Source: Nitrospira sp.
Lineage (GTDB): Bacteria; Nitrospirota; Nitrospiria; Nitrospirales; Nitrospiraceae
Direction: 5' to 3'
Assembly: GCA_018242765.1 (NCBI GenBank)
Contig: JAFEBH010000009.1
Coordinates: 124,001 to 188,000 of the forward strand
Length of the DNA stretch: 64,000 bases
Part shown: in pieces, positions 51,958 through 61,201 of the stretch
How positions within the stretch are numbered: the stretch's first letter is position 1
How the letters are laid out: each line of letters starts with the position of its first letter
Notes under the pieces: generated by a model
What the model saw: the letters and a program-made list of their open reading frames with translations, nothing else
Database searches by the model: none
What the model was told of the DNA's origin: nothing
Translations under genes and position numbers: made by a program

Positions 51958-54015
51958 GTGAGTGACTCAGCGATTATCACATTTGCCCTCATCGCGGCCG
52001 TGGCAGGCATTGGCTATGGGTTGTACCTGGCGATGTGGGTGTTCAAGCTCGATGCCGGTAATGCGAAGATGCAGGAAATTGCAAAGGCCATTCAGGAAGG
52101 CGCCAGTGCCTACATGAATCGGCAGTATAAGACCGTTGGTTATGTCGCGGCGGGATTGTTCGTGGTGTTGGCCCTCGCCGGCGTGGTCTCGGATAAGTTT
52201 GGTCTGCTCACGGCGACAGGGTTCTTGGTCGGCGCGGGTGCGTCGGCGATTGCCGGCTATGTGGGCATGATCATCGCGGTTCGGGCCAACGTGCGGACGG
52301 CGCAAGCTGCCCATAACGGAATGAACGCGGCTTTGGTCGTGGCCTTTCGTGGTGGCGCGGTGACAGGTCTTCTGTTGATCGGTCTTGGACTGCTGGCTAT
52401 TACCGGATTTTATTCGATCGCTGAATCGATGGCCGGTCAGGAAAAAGCCATCCATGCGTTGCTCAGCCTCGGGTTCGGGGGGAGCTTGATCTCCGTGTTC
52501 GCACGGGTCGGCGGCGGAATTTATACAAAGGCCGCGGACGTCGGGGCAGACTTAGTCGGAAAAGTGGAGGCGGGGATCCCTGAGGACGATCCGCGTAATC
52601 CAGCGGTCATCGCGGATAACGTGGGTGACAATGTCGGTGATTGTGCCGGTATGGCGGCGGATCTCTTTGAAACCTATGCGGTCACGACGGTTGCGGCGAT
52701 GGTCCTGGCCTTTACGATGTTCAAGGGTGTGACGGCACCTATTCTGTATCCGCTCGCGTTGGGGGGGATTACGATCTTTGCGACGATTGCAGGGGTTCTT
52801 TTCGTCAAGGTCGCTCCGGGCGGCGAAATTATGCCCGCTCTATACAAAGGATTGTTTGTAGCCGGGGGGATTGCCGCAGTGGCGTTTCTCCCATTTACGT
52901 TCATGATTATGGGGGGTGTTGGTGGAGTCGGTGGATTTAGCTACTACATCGCCTCATTGCTCGGCCTGGGTGTGACGCTGGCGCTGGTGTTCATCACTGA
53001 TTACTACACCTCAAAAGAGTATGAGCCGGTGCAGTACATTTCGAAAGCAAGCGAAACCGGCCATGCAACGAACATCATCGCCGGTTTGGCCGTAGGCATG
53101 CAATCGACGGCGGCTCCGGTCGTGGTGATTTCCATGGCGATTCTCGGCAGCTACTGGATCTGTGGCGGTGCCGAGTCTGGTGGTCTGTATGGTGTGGCCG
53201 TGGCGGCTGTGGCCATGCTCTCGATGGCCGGGATCGTGGTGGCGATCGATGCCTTTGGTCCGATCACAGACAATGCCGGCGGTATCGCCGAAATGTCTCA
53301 TTTGGGCAAGGAAGTTCGAGACATTACCGATCCATTGGATGCCGTGGGTAATACGACCAAGGCAGTCACCAAGGGCTATGCCATCGGGTCCGCAGGGTTG
53401 GCGGCAGTTGTCCTCTTTGCCGAATACTCGCGCGAAGTTGCTGCGCATAATCCAGCGCTGGCGGCATTCGATCTCTCCAATCCAAAAGTGTTGGTCGGGT
53501 TGTTCCTCGGCGGCATGTTGCCGTTCATCTTTGGCTCACTGTGTATGAGGGCCGTCGGTGAAGCGGGCGGGTTGATCGTAGAAGAGGTGCGGCGTCAATT
53601 TAGAACGATCAAGGGAATTATGGAAGGGACGGGTAAGCCGGAGTACGGCACCTGTGTCGATATTGTGACGCAGGCGGCGATCCAGAAGATGATGATCCCG
53701 GGCTTGATTCCGGTGGCGTCCCCAGTGGTCGTCGGTCTGGTACTTGGGCCACAGGCACTTGGTGGGGTGTTGGTCGGCAGTATCGTGACCGGTTTGTTTG
53801 TCGCGATTTCTATGACGAGTGGCGGCGGCGCCTGGGACAATGCAAAGAAGTTTATCGAAGAGCAAGGTCTAAAAGGTACCGATACGCACAAAGCGGCGGT
53901 GACCGGTGATACGGTCGGCGATCCCTATAAGGACACGGCTGGACCGGCAGTGAACCCGATGATCAAAGTCATCAATATCGTGGCATTGCTCATTGTGTCG
54001 CTCATCGCGGGTTAG
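51958..54015 (+). CDS. hppA: Membrane proton-pumping pyrophosphatase, K+-independent type
   Basis: A 685-residue enzyme with about 16 membrane helices that couples pyrophosphate hydrolysis to H+ transport. It starts with GTG behind AGGAGG. Catalytic landmarks are [20 protein letters not shown], key part [33 protein letters not shown] and, near the C-terminus, [21 protein letters not shown]. At [11 protein letters not shown] the residue after GNTT is Lys (K468), the state associated with potassium-independent enzymes; potassium-dependent ones have Ala. It is followed by an intrinsic terminator, so it is a single-gene transcript. Ion choice (H+ rather than Na+) is inferred from the subfamily. 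Confidence 0.96.
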   Translation: MSDSAIITFALIAAVAGIGYGLYLAMWVFKLDAGNAKMQEIAKAIQEGASAYMNRQYKTVGYVAAGLFVVLALAGVVSDKFGLLTATGFLVGAGASAIAGYVGMIIAVRANVRTAQAAHNGMNAALVVAFRGGAVTGLLLIGLGLLAITGFYSIAESMAGQEKAIHALLSLGFGGSLISVFARVGGGIYTKAADVGADLVGKVEAGIPEDDPRNPAVIADNVGDNVGDCAGMAADLFETYAVTTVAAMVLAFTMFKGVTAPILYPLALGGITIFATIAGVLFVKVAPGGEIMPALYKGLFVAGGIAAVAFLPFTFMIMGGVGGVGGFSYYIASLLGLGVTLALVFITDYYTSKEYEPVQYISKASETGHATNIIAGLAVGMQSTAAPVVVISMAILGSYWICGGAESGGLYGVAVAAVAMLSMAGIVVAIDAFGPITDNAGGIAEMSHLGKEVRDITDPLDAVGNTTKAVTKGYAIGSAGLAAVVLFAEYSREVAAHNPALAAFDLSNPKVLVGLFLGGMLPFIFGSLCMRAVGEAGGLIVEEVRRQFRTIKGIMEGTGKPEYGTCVDIVTQAAIQKMMIPGLIPVASPVVVGLVLGPQALGGVLVGSIVTGLFVAISMTSGGGAWDNAKKFIEEQGLKGTDTHKAAVTGDTVGDPYKDTAGPAVNPMIKVINIVALLIVSLIAG

Positions 54016-54049
54016 GCTCGTTCCGATCTCATCCTGATTCCAATGATGA

Positions 54050-54082
54050 AGCGCCGTGTCCGATCCGGGCACGGCGCTTTTT
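54050..54082 (+). terminator. Rho-independent terminator of hppA
   Basis: Perfect 8-bp stem GCGCCGTG/CACGGCGC (54051-54058 with 54070-54077) followed by TTTTT, 35 bases after the stop codon. Confidence 0.9.
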
Positions 54083-54193
54083 CGTTTCTCCCCCTTGCCT
54101 TGACGGGTTTCTGTTCCCTAGAGTATGGTGAACATATGACCGGCAGTTGCGGGCTGATCGCGAGGATTTCCCTGGCCGACAGGAGGTGCTCGA

Positions 54194-54391
54194 ATGGAAA
54201 AGCAGGAACGAAAGCAAGAGCCGAGACGAGAACCACAAGGTAAAGAAGAGGTCAAAGCCAATCCGAAGGTGGTGGAGACCGGGAAGAAGCTGAAAGAAGA
54301 TATCGATAAGCTGGTTGATGAAATCGACGATGTCCTTGAAAAGAACGCGGAGGAATTTGTGAAGAACTACGTGCAAAAAGGAGGCGAGTAG
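54194..54391 (+). CDS. pup: Prokaryotic ubiquitin-like protein Pup
   Basis: A 65-residue disordered, charged protein. Its second half, KLVDEIDDVLEKNAEEFVKNY followed by VQKGGE (key part DEIDDVLEKNAEEFV), matches the Mpa/ARC-binding coiled coil and C-terminus of Pup. The last residue is Glu, so it would be ready for ligation by PafA without prior deamidation by Dop. An AGGAGG-type site precedes the ATG. Proteasome genes (prcAB, mpa/arc, pafA) are not adjacent; recJ follows. Pup is known from Actinobacteria and Nitrospira. Confidence 0.9.
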   Translation: MEKQERKQEPRREPQGKEEVKANPKVVETGKKLKEDIDKLVDEIDDVLEKNAEEFVKNYVQKGGE

Positions 54392-54559
54392 GCGATCGAT
54401 TCTCTTCACGTCTCTCTGGTTTCCTCTTCTGTGTACCCCGTCGGTGTTTCCCTCCTGTCGTTGTTTGACAAAGAAGAAGCGACTTATTAGAGTCAGGCAC
54501 GTTTCTCTGAGTATCATATCCTGAGTGATGCCCAGGCCCAGTTTAATAAGGAGGCAGCG

Positions 54560-56257
54560 GTGAAGTCTAAGCTCTGGGTCTTTCGGCAGGTCGACCCAAT
54601 CCAACGGGGCCGTCTCTCGCAGGCCTTATCAATTTCTTCCGCAACCGCCTCGTTGTTGCTCAACCGGGGTGTGATGAGTGTCGACCAGGCGGTGGCCTGG
54701 ATGTCTCCACTCCGAACGCATGATCCCTTCTTGATCCCCGACATCGAGCGAGCCGTTGATCGTTTGCATCAAGCCATGCAGCGGCAGGAGCGTGTCTGCT
54801 TTTATGGCGACTATGATGTGGACGGCATGTCCGCGACGAGTGTGTACGTATCGTTTTTTCGTGGCCTTGGGGCACAGGTCCGAGCCTACGTCCCGCATCG
54901 GTTGCGCGAAGGATATGGGCTGAATGAGCAGGCGGTTCGAACCCTGGCGCAGGACGGCATTACGCTATTAGTGACGTCGGATTGCGGGACGACGTCGCAT
55001 CGTGAGATTGCTCTCGCCAGTCAACTGGGGATGGATGTCATCGTGACGGATCACCATCAGAGCGATCTGGCGATGGTACCGGCGTTGGCGGTGATGAACC
55101 CCCATCGGCCGGATGCACGGTATCCGTTTCATGGACTCTGCTCCGGTGGTCTCGCGTATAAAGTCGTGCAGGCGTATGAGACGAAATACGGCTCTGGGAC
55201 GGTGCGTGTAGAGTCACTGTTGGATTTGGTGGCGCTGGCGACGATCGCCGACGTCGTTCCACTACAGGATGAAAACCGACTATTTGTTCGCGAAGGCCTG
55301 GTTCAGATTTCGCGTGGTGCACGCTGTGGGCTGCGGGCCTTGAAGCAGGTCGCCGGCGTGACTCGTGACTGTGCGGCGGATACGATCGCGTTTAAGCTCG
55401 CCCCTCGGCTCAATGCCGCAGGGCGGTTGGATGAGGCGATCAAAGGGGTCAGGCTGTTAACGACGGACTCTGAGCAGGAAGCGCAAAGGTTGGCTGAGGA
55501 GCTGGATCAGCTGAATCATAGGCGCCGGGACCTTGAGGCGACGATACTCGACGAGGCATTGGCTCAAGTCGAGTCGAGGGAGTTGCCTGGTGGGATCGTG
55601 TTATATGCGCGGGGATGGCATCTTGGGGTCGTCGGTATTGTGGCTGCCCGTATCATGGAACGTTTTCATCGTCCGACGATCGTCATCGCCGTCGATGAAG
55701 ACGGTATCGGAAAAGGTTCGGCGAGGACGGTGCCGGGTTTCGATCTGTATCAGGCATTGGCCGGCTGCCGGGATGTGCTGATTGCGTTCGGAGGCCATCC
55801 CAGTGCAGCGGGGGTGACACTCAAGGAGGAGCGAGTACCCGAGTTTGCCGAACGCTTTGCTGCCACGGCGGAAGCCTGGATGCGGAGTACGCACAGTGTG
55901 CCGATGTTGCACCTCGACTCTGAACTGCGGCTGGACGAGGTCACGCTCAAACTGATCCGAGAGATTGGGACTCTGCATCCATTCGGCGCGGGCAATCCAG
56001 AACCGACTTTTGCCGTAAGAGGATTGAATGTCTTACAAGCCCGCGTCGTGGGGGATAAGCATTTGAAGATGACGGTCCGGCAGGGAGGATCAGTGCCGTT
56101 TGATAGCATCGGATTTGGGATGCCGTCCCTGGAGGAGCAGGGATTGTCAATCAATACACCGATCGACGTCGCATTTACGCCGGAACTCAATCACTGGAAC
56201 GGCTACGATCGAATCCAATTGCGCATTCGAGACATACGGGCGGCAGGAATCGAGTAA
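54560..56257 (+). CDS. recJ: Single-stranded-DNA-specific exonuclease RecJ
   Basis: A 565-residue 5'-3' exonuclease for recombination and mismatch repair. It starts with GTG behind AAGGAGG. The DHH domain shows YGDYDVDGMSATS, SDCGTTSHREI and VTDHHQ; the DHHA1 domain has FGGHPSAAGVTL, and an OB-fold region closes the protein (VVGDKHLKMTVRQGG). Length is normal. Only three bases separate it from the RelA/SpoT gene, so they are co-transcribed. Confidence 0.95.
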   Translation: MKSKLWVFRQVDPIQRGRLSQALSISSATASLLLNRGVMSVDQAVAWMSPLRTHDPFLIPDIERAVDRLHQAMQRQERVCFYGDYDVDGMSATSVYVSFFRGLGAQVRAYVPHRLREGYGLNEQAVRTLAQDGITLLVTSDCGTTSHREIALASQLGMDVIVTDHHQSDLAMVPALAVMNPHRPDARYPFHGLCSGGLAYKVVQAYETKYGSGTVRVESLLDLVALATIADVVPLQDENRLFVREGLVQISRGARCGLRALKQVAGVTRDCAADTIAFKLAPRLNAAGRLDEAIKGVRLLTTDSEQEAQRLAEELDQLNHRRRDLEATILDEALAQVESRELPGGIVLYARGWHLGVVGIVAARIMERFHRPTIVIAVDEDGIGKGSARTVPGFDLYQALAGCRDVLIAFGGHPSAAGVTLKEERVPEFAERFAATAEAWMRSTHSVPMLHLDSELRLDEVTLKLIREIGTLHPFGAGNPEPTFAVRGLNVLQARVVGDKHLKMTVRQGGSVPFDSIGFGMPSLEEQGLSINTPIDVAFTPELNHWNGYDRIQLRIRDIRAAGIE

Positions 56258-56260
56258 CTG

Positions 56261-58435
56261 ATGAAGTACGAAACGGTGACGAACATCGATCAACTGCTGG
56301 AGCGAGTGCAATCCTATCAGCCTGATGCTGATCTCGAGATGGTGCGCAAAGCCTACGAATTTTCTGCGAAGGCGCATGAAGGACAAGTTCGTCGTTCCGG
56401 AGAGCCCTATGTCAAACATCCCATCGCCGTGGCCGGTGTGCTGACCTCACTGAAAACCGATGTGACGGCGATTGTCGCCGGGTTGCTGCACGATACCCTG
56501 GAGGATACGGTTGCGACGGCCGGCGAGTTGGAACGAGAGTTCGGCAAGGATGTCGTACATCTTGTCGATGGGGTCACAAAGATCGGGAAGATTACGTTCA
56601 AGAGTTCCGAGGAGAAGCAGGCCGAGAACTTTCGGAAAATGGTGCTGTCGATGGCGGACGATATCCGCGTGGTGATCATTAAGCTCGCCGATCGACTGCA
56701 CAATATGCGCACCCTCGAGCATCTCAGCGAGAAGAAGCGACTTGAGATCGCGCAGGAGACCCTGGAGATCTATGCTCCCTTGGCCAATCGGATCGGGGTC
56801 GGATGGGTGAAGAACGAATTGGAAGATCTCTGCCTCAAACATCTGAAGCCAGATGTATATGAGATGTTACGGGTGCGGGTCGCGAAGCGTGATGAAGATC
56901 GCCAACAGTACATTCAAGAGGTGCGGGAGCTGGTGGAGAACGCCTTGGCAGAACACGGCCTCTCTGGCGCGGTCTATGGTCGACCGAAGCATCTCTACGG
57001 CGTCTATCAAAAGATGAACAAACAGTCGATCTCCTTTGAAGAGGTCTACGATCTCACCGCCTTGCGGATCATTACTGACACGAAGATGAACTGCTACGCC
57101 ATGCTCGGGGTGATCCACTCGCTGTGGCGCCCGCTTCCCGGTCGTTTCAAGGACTACATCGCCATTCCAAAGTCGAATCTGTATCAGTCGCTCCACACCA
57201 CTGTGGTGGGACCCAAAGGCGAGCATGTCGAGTTCCAGATTCGAACGGAAGAAATGCATCGAGTGGCGGAATACGGGATTGCGGCGCATTGGAAGTATAA
57301 GGAGCAGGGGCGTGTTCAGGATAAGGACAGTAAGGCCTTTGGATGGCTGAGGCAGTTTATCGAATGGCAAAGCGATCTGCCGGACAATCGTCAGTTCATG
57401 GATTCGGTCAAACTCGAACTATTCCATGACGTCGTGTATGTCTTCACCCCCAAAGGGACGGTTAAAGAGTTACCGAAAGACTCGACACCGATTGATTTTG
57501 CCTATGCGATCCATACTGAGGTCGGTGATCATTGCGTGGGAGCGAAGGTGAACGGCAAGATCGTGCCGCTCAAATACGAGCTGGAGAGCGGCGATACGAT
57601 CGAAATCCTGACCTCGCCGAATCAGACGCCGCATAAGGATTGGCTCAAGTTTGTCCGCACATCACGAGCCAAGACAAAAATCAAACATTGGATTAAGGCC
57701 GAGGAGCAGAAGCGAAGTTTGGAGATCGGGCGGCGATTGCTGGAGACAGAGTTGCGGCGGCATGGATTGGCTCCTGCTCAAGTGTTGAAATCGAGCGAGT
57801 TGGCGGAGGTCGCCAAACAGGAGGGGTACGAAACGACCGACGAACTGACGATCGCCGTTGGATTTGGGCATATTGCGACCGCGCAAATTGTCAATCGGCT
57901 GGTTGCCCCGGCATCCGAGACAACGCCGGTTTCGCACGAACCGGCAACACCCCAGAGGGTATCGAGTGGTCGAGGGGAGGAACCGGGGGTTCAGGTCAAA
58001 GGTGGGCGTGATTTGCTGATGCAGTTGTCCCGCTGTTGTAATCCCGTTCCCGGCGATCGAATCTTAGGCTACATCACGCGAGGAAGAGGACTGACGATCC
58101 ACTCCGTTGATTGTCCGAATCTGGAGGCATTGGATTACGACCGCGCTCGGTTGGTGGAAGTGGAATGGGATACGGCTGCTCCCAGTCTCCATGCCGTCAA
58201 AGTTGCCGTCATTGCCGAAGATAAGACCGGTGTGCTGGCGAATGTCTCTTCGGCGATCGCCGAATGCAAGGCGAATATCAGCCGTGCCGAAATCATCACG
58301 CGAGAAGACCGTAAGGCTGAGTTGGATTTTATTGTGGAGATCGCTGACACGGCTCATCTGAATCGCGTGCTGAAAACTATTGAGCGGATCGATGGTGTCA
58401 TTACGGCACGACGGGTTCGATCCTGGCAGCACTGA
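56261..58435 (+). CDS. Bifunctional (p)ppGpp synthase/hydrolase (RelA/SpoT)
   Basis: A 724-residue long RSH protein that makes and degrades the stringent-response alarmone. The hydrolase HD domain is complete (H53 in YVKHPIAV, H77-D78 in LLHDTLEDT), the synthetase domain has YGRPKHLYGVYQKM and DYIAIPKSNLYQSLHT, followed by TGS (YVFTPKGTVKELPKDSTPIDFAY, key part FTPKGTVKELPKDST), a conserved-Cys region (CCNPVPGD) and a C-terminal ACT domain. With both sites intact it should be bifunctional. It is coupled to recJ upstream. Confidence 0.95.
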   Translation: MKYETVTNIDQLLERVQSYQPDADLEMVRKAYEFSAKAHEGQVRRSGEPYVKHPIAVAGVLTSLKTDVTAIVAGLLHDTLEDTVATAGELEREFGKDVVHLVDGVTKIGKITFKSSEEKQAENFRKMVLSMADDIRVVIIKLADRLHNMRTLEHLSEKKRLEIAQETLEIYAPLANRIGVGWVKNELEDLCLKHLKPDVYEMLRVRVAKRDEDRQQYIQEVRELVENALAEHGLSGAVYGRPKHLYGVYQKMNKQSISFEEVYDLTALRIITDTKMNCYAMLGVIHSLWRPLPGRFKDYIAIPKSNLYQSLHTTVVGPKGEHVEFQIRTEEMHRVAEYGIAAHWKYKEQGRVQDKDSKAFGWLRQFIEWQSDLPDNRQFMDSVKLELFHDVVYVFTPKGTVKELPKDSTPIDFAYAIHTEVGDHCVGAKVNGKIVPLKYELESGDTIEILTSPNQTPHKDWLKFVRTSRAKTKIKHWIKAEEQKRSLEIGRRLLETELRRHGLAPAQVLKSSELAEVAKQEGYETTDELTIAVGFGHIATAQIVNRLVAPASETTPVSHEPATPQRVSSGRGEEPGVQVKGGRDLLMQLSRCCNPVPGDRILGYITRGRGLTIHSVDCPNLEALDYDRARLVEVEWDTAAPSLHAVKVAVIAEDKTGVLANVSSAIAECKANISRAEIITREDRKAELDFIVEIADTAHLNRVLKTIERIDGVITARRVRSWQH

Positions 58436-58607
58436 TCAGACTGGATATGCGCTGAGAAGCACTGTAAGTCTGGTCGTCGAACGATCGTCCAGTTTCCTGT
58501 GGGATTCGATCCAGAGGAGAACCTGGGAAGCGATGTACGATTCGTTTTTTCAGGCGGGGGAGACCTTGCCGGACGGGCTTTCCTCGCAACCGATTTGCAA
58601 CCCAACA

Positions 58608-59084
58608 CTACGGTTGGCCGAACTGCAACTTAGACCCTTTCTCGATCTTGTACCCGTCAACGGTTCCTCCTGCGATCTCAAGGACGTACAGCGCGTCATC
58701 AGTGTTTGGGCGATACTGCGGACAGGAATCATCACTCTTCGTGCAAATCGGCACATTGCGTTCGATATGCGTCACACGTTTTTTTTCGTCAATCCAGATG
58801 AGATCCAGTGCCATCTTGGTGTTCTTCATCCAGAAGTTCCAGGCCTGGGGCTGACCGAAGAAAAATAGCATGCCGTGGTCCTTCTTGAGATGATCTCGAT
58901 ACATGAGGCCAACCGAACGCTTGAGCGGTGTATCGGCGACTTCGGCCTTGATCGTGACTCCCGAAGGCGTTTGAATGGAGATAAGATCAGATCCCGTGGC
59001 GCGAGCTGTCTGCACATCGCTGGCGAGCAATCCTCCAGTGAGCACGATATAGGGAAAAAGCCACATCGAGAGTGTGTGTCGCAT
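58608..59084 (-). CDS. DUF192 exported protein
   Basis: A 158-residue protein with signal peptide (MWLFPYIVLTGGLLA region, likely cut near ARA) and a complete DUF192 domain: VEVADTPLKRSVGLMYR-type ADTPLKRSVGLMYRDHL, GMLFFFGQPQAWNFWMKNT, LDLIWIDEKKRV and ALYVLEIAGGTVD. The family is widespread, exported in many bacteria and of unknown biochemical role. It is convergent with the RelA/SpoT gene. Confidence 0.9.
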   Translation of the reverse strand: MRHTLSMWLFPYIVLTGGLLASDVQTARATGSDLISIQTPSGVTIKAEVADTPLKRSVGLMYRDHLKKDHGMLFFFGQPQAWNFWMKNTKMALDLIWIDEKKRVTHIERNVPICTKSDDSCPQYRPNTDDALYVLEIAGGTVDGYKIEKGSKLQFGQP

Positions 59085-59214
59085 CCGCGCATCCTAATGA
59101 TCGAGATCATCTCCAGTCAAGGAGGCGGCCTTCGTGGTAATGACGAGAGACAGCGTTATGTTGCAATTCTGTCGCGTCCTGTGCGATTCTCCAACCGAAT
59201 CAAGCGAGGAGCCC

Positions 59215-59400
59215 ATGCAAGAGAAGCGGCGGGTGTTGTACAAAAAAGGCGTGTTCGTCTGTCCTGGCTGTCGCCAGTCCTACGTCCAGGAGAAATGGAT
59301 TGAAGAGTGGCGGATTCGATGTCACCGTTGTACCTACCGAGGGACGCTGACAGAAGTCTCGGTTGAAGAGCATATGGAGGAAGAGACGTTCCGACACTAA
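59215..59400 (+). CDS. Small zinc-ribbon protein
   Basis: A 61-residue protein with two CxxC pairs, CPGC and CHRC, eighteen residues apart, making a zinc ribbon, and an acidic tail. The ATG at 59215 follows an AGGAG site; upstream in-frame sequence is not family-like. Probably a nucleic-acid- or protein-binding accessory; function unknown. Confidence 0.7.
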   Translation: MQEKRRVLYKKGVFVCPGCRQSYVQEKWIEEWRIRCHRCTYRGTLTEVSVEEHMEEETFRH

Positions 59401-59434
59401 TCCTCTGGCTTTGTTCTATCTGGACTATCACCCT

Positions 59435-60076
59435 GTGGTGACACCCCGTACGCAACGACCCTCCTCAAACTTCCCGCTGTCTTTTTTCGCTGTCGTCCTC
59501 ATGTCGGTGATCCTATCCACTGGCTGTGCCGTGCGGTCCTGGGCAGACGAGGATTTGCCGGGCGTGAAGATTCTTGTGACCTATCACTCTCTTTCCGGCA
59601 ATACGGAGCGGATGGCCGAGGCGGTCGTCGAGGGAGCCAAGTCTGTGCCGAACGCTCTGGTAGTGATGAAGCGTGTAGGCCTCGTGACGGCGGAAGACCT
59701 ATTCACTTCCGACGCAGTGATCGTCGGGTCTCCGGTCTATTGGTCCAACATGTCCGGAGAGGTTAAAACGTTCTTCGATAATTGGCAGTTCAAGTTCGGC
59801 GTGTTTCCTGACTTCAAAATGAAGAACAAAGTCGGTGCGGCCTTTGCGACCGGAGGGCAGGTCTCCAGCGGCAAGGAAGTGACGATGCTGACGATTCTTG
59901 CTGCGATGCTGGGGAATCAGATGATCGTGGTGAGCGGCGGGGGTGCGTTCGGAGCATCTGCTACAACAGAAGGCGATAGCCCGGGAATTGACAAAAAGGA
60001 ACTGGCCGATGCGAGGGCTCTCGGGCAGCGAGTCGCGGACGTGGCCATATTGATCAGTAGAGCTTCCTCCAAATAA
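59435..60076 (+). CDS. Exported flavodoxin/WrbA-like lipoprotein
   Basis: A roughly 213-residue protein with a lipoprotein-type signal (FFAVVLMSVILSTGC) and a flavodoxin fold: phosphate-binding loop TYHSLSGNTERMAEAVVEG, then AVIVGSPVYWSNMSGEVKTF and FATGGQVSSGKEVT as in WrbA-type FMN quinone reductases. Export of such a protein is unusual, since the family is mostly cytoplasmic. The GTG at 59435 (or 59438) is my preferred start; the open frame from 59363 would overlap the zinc-ribbon gene. Confidence 0.82.
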   Translation: MVTPRTQRPSSNFPLSFFAVVLMSVILSTGCAVRSWADEDLPGVKILVTYHSLSGNTERMAEAVVEGAKSVPNALVVMKRVGLVTAEDLFTSDAVIVGSPVYWSNMSGEVKTFFDNWQFKFGVFPDFKMKNKVGAAFATGGQVSSGKEVTMLTILAAMLGNQMIVVSGGGAFGASATTEGDSPGIDKKELADARALGQRVADVAILISRASSK

Positions 60077-60203
60077 GTGTGTTCTCGCATAGAAACGTTA
60101 CATGGACAGTGATGACGAAACGATCGGATGGGTCTGATCCGGTGAGGGAACGCTGCGCGCTGGGTTGTGAACGTCTCAGCAAGGTTTCAGGAAAAAGACA
60201 GCG

Positions 60204-60401
60204 CTATCGTCTAGGGCAGGAGGCCGCGGCCCCCTGACTTGCGACCTCGACAAATTCATGGATGTTCTTGGCGCAGCGTCCGCAACAGCCGTTGCACTTA
60301 AGGTCAAACTTGGCCTTGAGTTGACTGGGCATCACAACTCCGTCCCGCCCCGCGGCTCTGACCTCTGACTCGGTGATTCCTTTGCACAAGCACATGTACA
60401 T
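60204..60401 (-). CDS. Bacterioferritin-associated ferredoxin-like [2Fe-2S] protein
   Basis: A 65-residue protein with the four Cys of the BFD-like [2Fe-2S] domain: CLC near the start and CNGCCGRC in the middle, with SEVRAAGRDGV between. Bfd proteins donate electrons to bacterioferritin to release stored iron. The start follows AAGGGAGA. A Fur-like palindrome lies just upstream, in keeping with iron control. Confidence 0.85.
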   Translation of the reverse strand: MYMCLCKGITESEVRAAGRDGVVMPSQLKAKFDLKCNGCCGRCAKNIHEFVEVASQGAAASCPRR

Positions 60402-60423
60402 GGAATTCTCCCTTCGACGATTA

Positions 60424-60438
60424 TGAGAAGCATTCTCA
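60424..60438 (-). promoter_or_regulatory. Fur-box-like 7-1-7 palindrome upstream of the Bfd-like gene
   Basis: TGAGAAGCATTCTCA resembles the 7-1-7 Fur motif TGATAATNATTATCA; the outer six bases of each arm pair perfectly. It lies 23 bases before the start codon, a position that fits repression under iron-replete conditions. Confidence 0.5.
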
Positions 60439-60574
60439 GTGTGCCAGAAGGTAGACGTTCTGTCAACCCATACGGAACGTTGTCCCGAGGCTTGGCGGGA
60501 TCAAGACCTTCCCCTTGTTTGACGGAGACTTGAAACACGTAGGGTGAATGGATCACGGTAGGGTTTGAGGGGGC

Positions 60575-61171
60575 ATGTCTCTACGGACCATCGCATTTAA
60601 TAAGCCCTACGGGGTGTTGCCCTGTTTTACCGATCCGGAAGGAAGACCGACATTGGCGGACTATGTCACTGTACCCGATGTCTATGCGGCAGGGCGTCTT
60701 GACCAGGACAGCGAGGGACTATTGATCTTGACCTCGGATGGCACCCTCGCCCATCGGATTACCGACCCACAGCATAAACTGCCGAAAGTGTATCTGGTGC
60801 AGGTTGAACGGATTCCAGATGTACGTGCAATGGCACAACTCTGCCAGGGGGTGGTACTTGGCGGGAGGCGAACGAGGCCGGCGAAGGTGAGGATCTTGAT
60901 TGAGGAGCCGTCGTTACCCGAGCGGCCGGTGCCTATCAGGTTTCGGAAAAATGTTCCAACGGCCTGGCTGGAGATCACGATTCATGAGGGAATGAATCGT
61001 CAAGTGCGTCGCATGACGGCGGCGGTAGGTCATCCCACCTTGCGGCTGGTGCGCATCGCCATTGGCGCAGTGCGTCTCGGTGATCTCCGACCGGGTGAAT
61101 GGCGGGATTTGAGAGAGGATGACATGATGTCTCTTCACAGGTGGCATCACCCTCCCCTTGCTGACGCATGA
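60575..61171 (+). CDS. rRNA pseudouridine synthase, RluE/RsuA family
   Basis: A 198-residue enzyme that isomerises a uridine in rRNA. The catalytic Asp is in AAGRLDQDSEGLLILT; other marks are FNKPYGVLPCF, KVYLVQVERIP and GMNRQVRRMTAAVGHPTLRLVRI (key part MNRQVRRMTAAVGHPTL). The protein lacks an S4 domain, as RluE does, which favours that subgroup (23S rRNA U2457 in E. coli). It is convergent with pepF, the genes being 30 bases apart. Confidence 0.9.
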   Translation: MSLRTIAFNKPYGVLPCFTDPEGRPTLADYVTVPDVYAAGRLDQDSEGLLILTSDGTLAHRITDPQHKLPKVYLVQVERIPDVRAMAQLCQGVVLGGRRTRPAKVRILIEEPSLPERPVPIRFRKNVPTAWLEITIHEGMNRQVRRMTAAVGHPTLRLVRIAIGAVRLGDLRPGEWRDLREDDMMSLHRWHHPPLADA

Positions 61172-61201
61172 GCCGGTTTCAATAACCAGTCGTTCGGCGA
61201 T

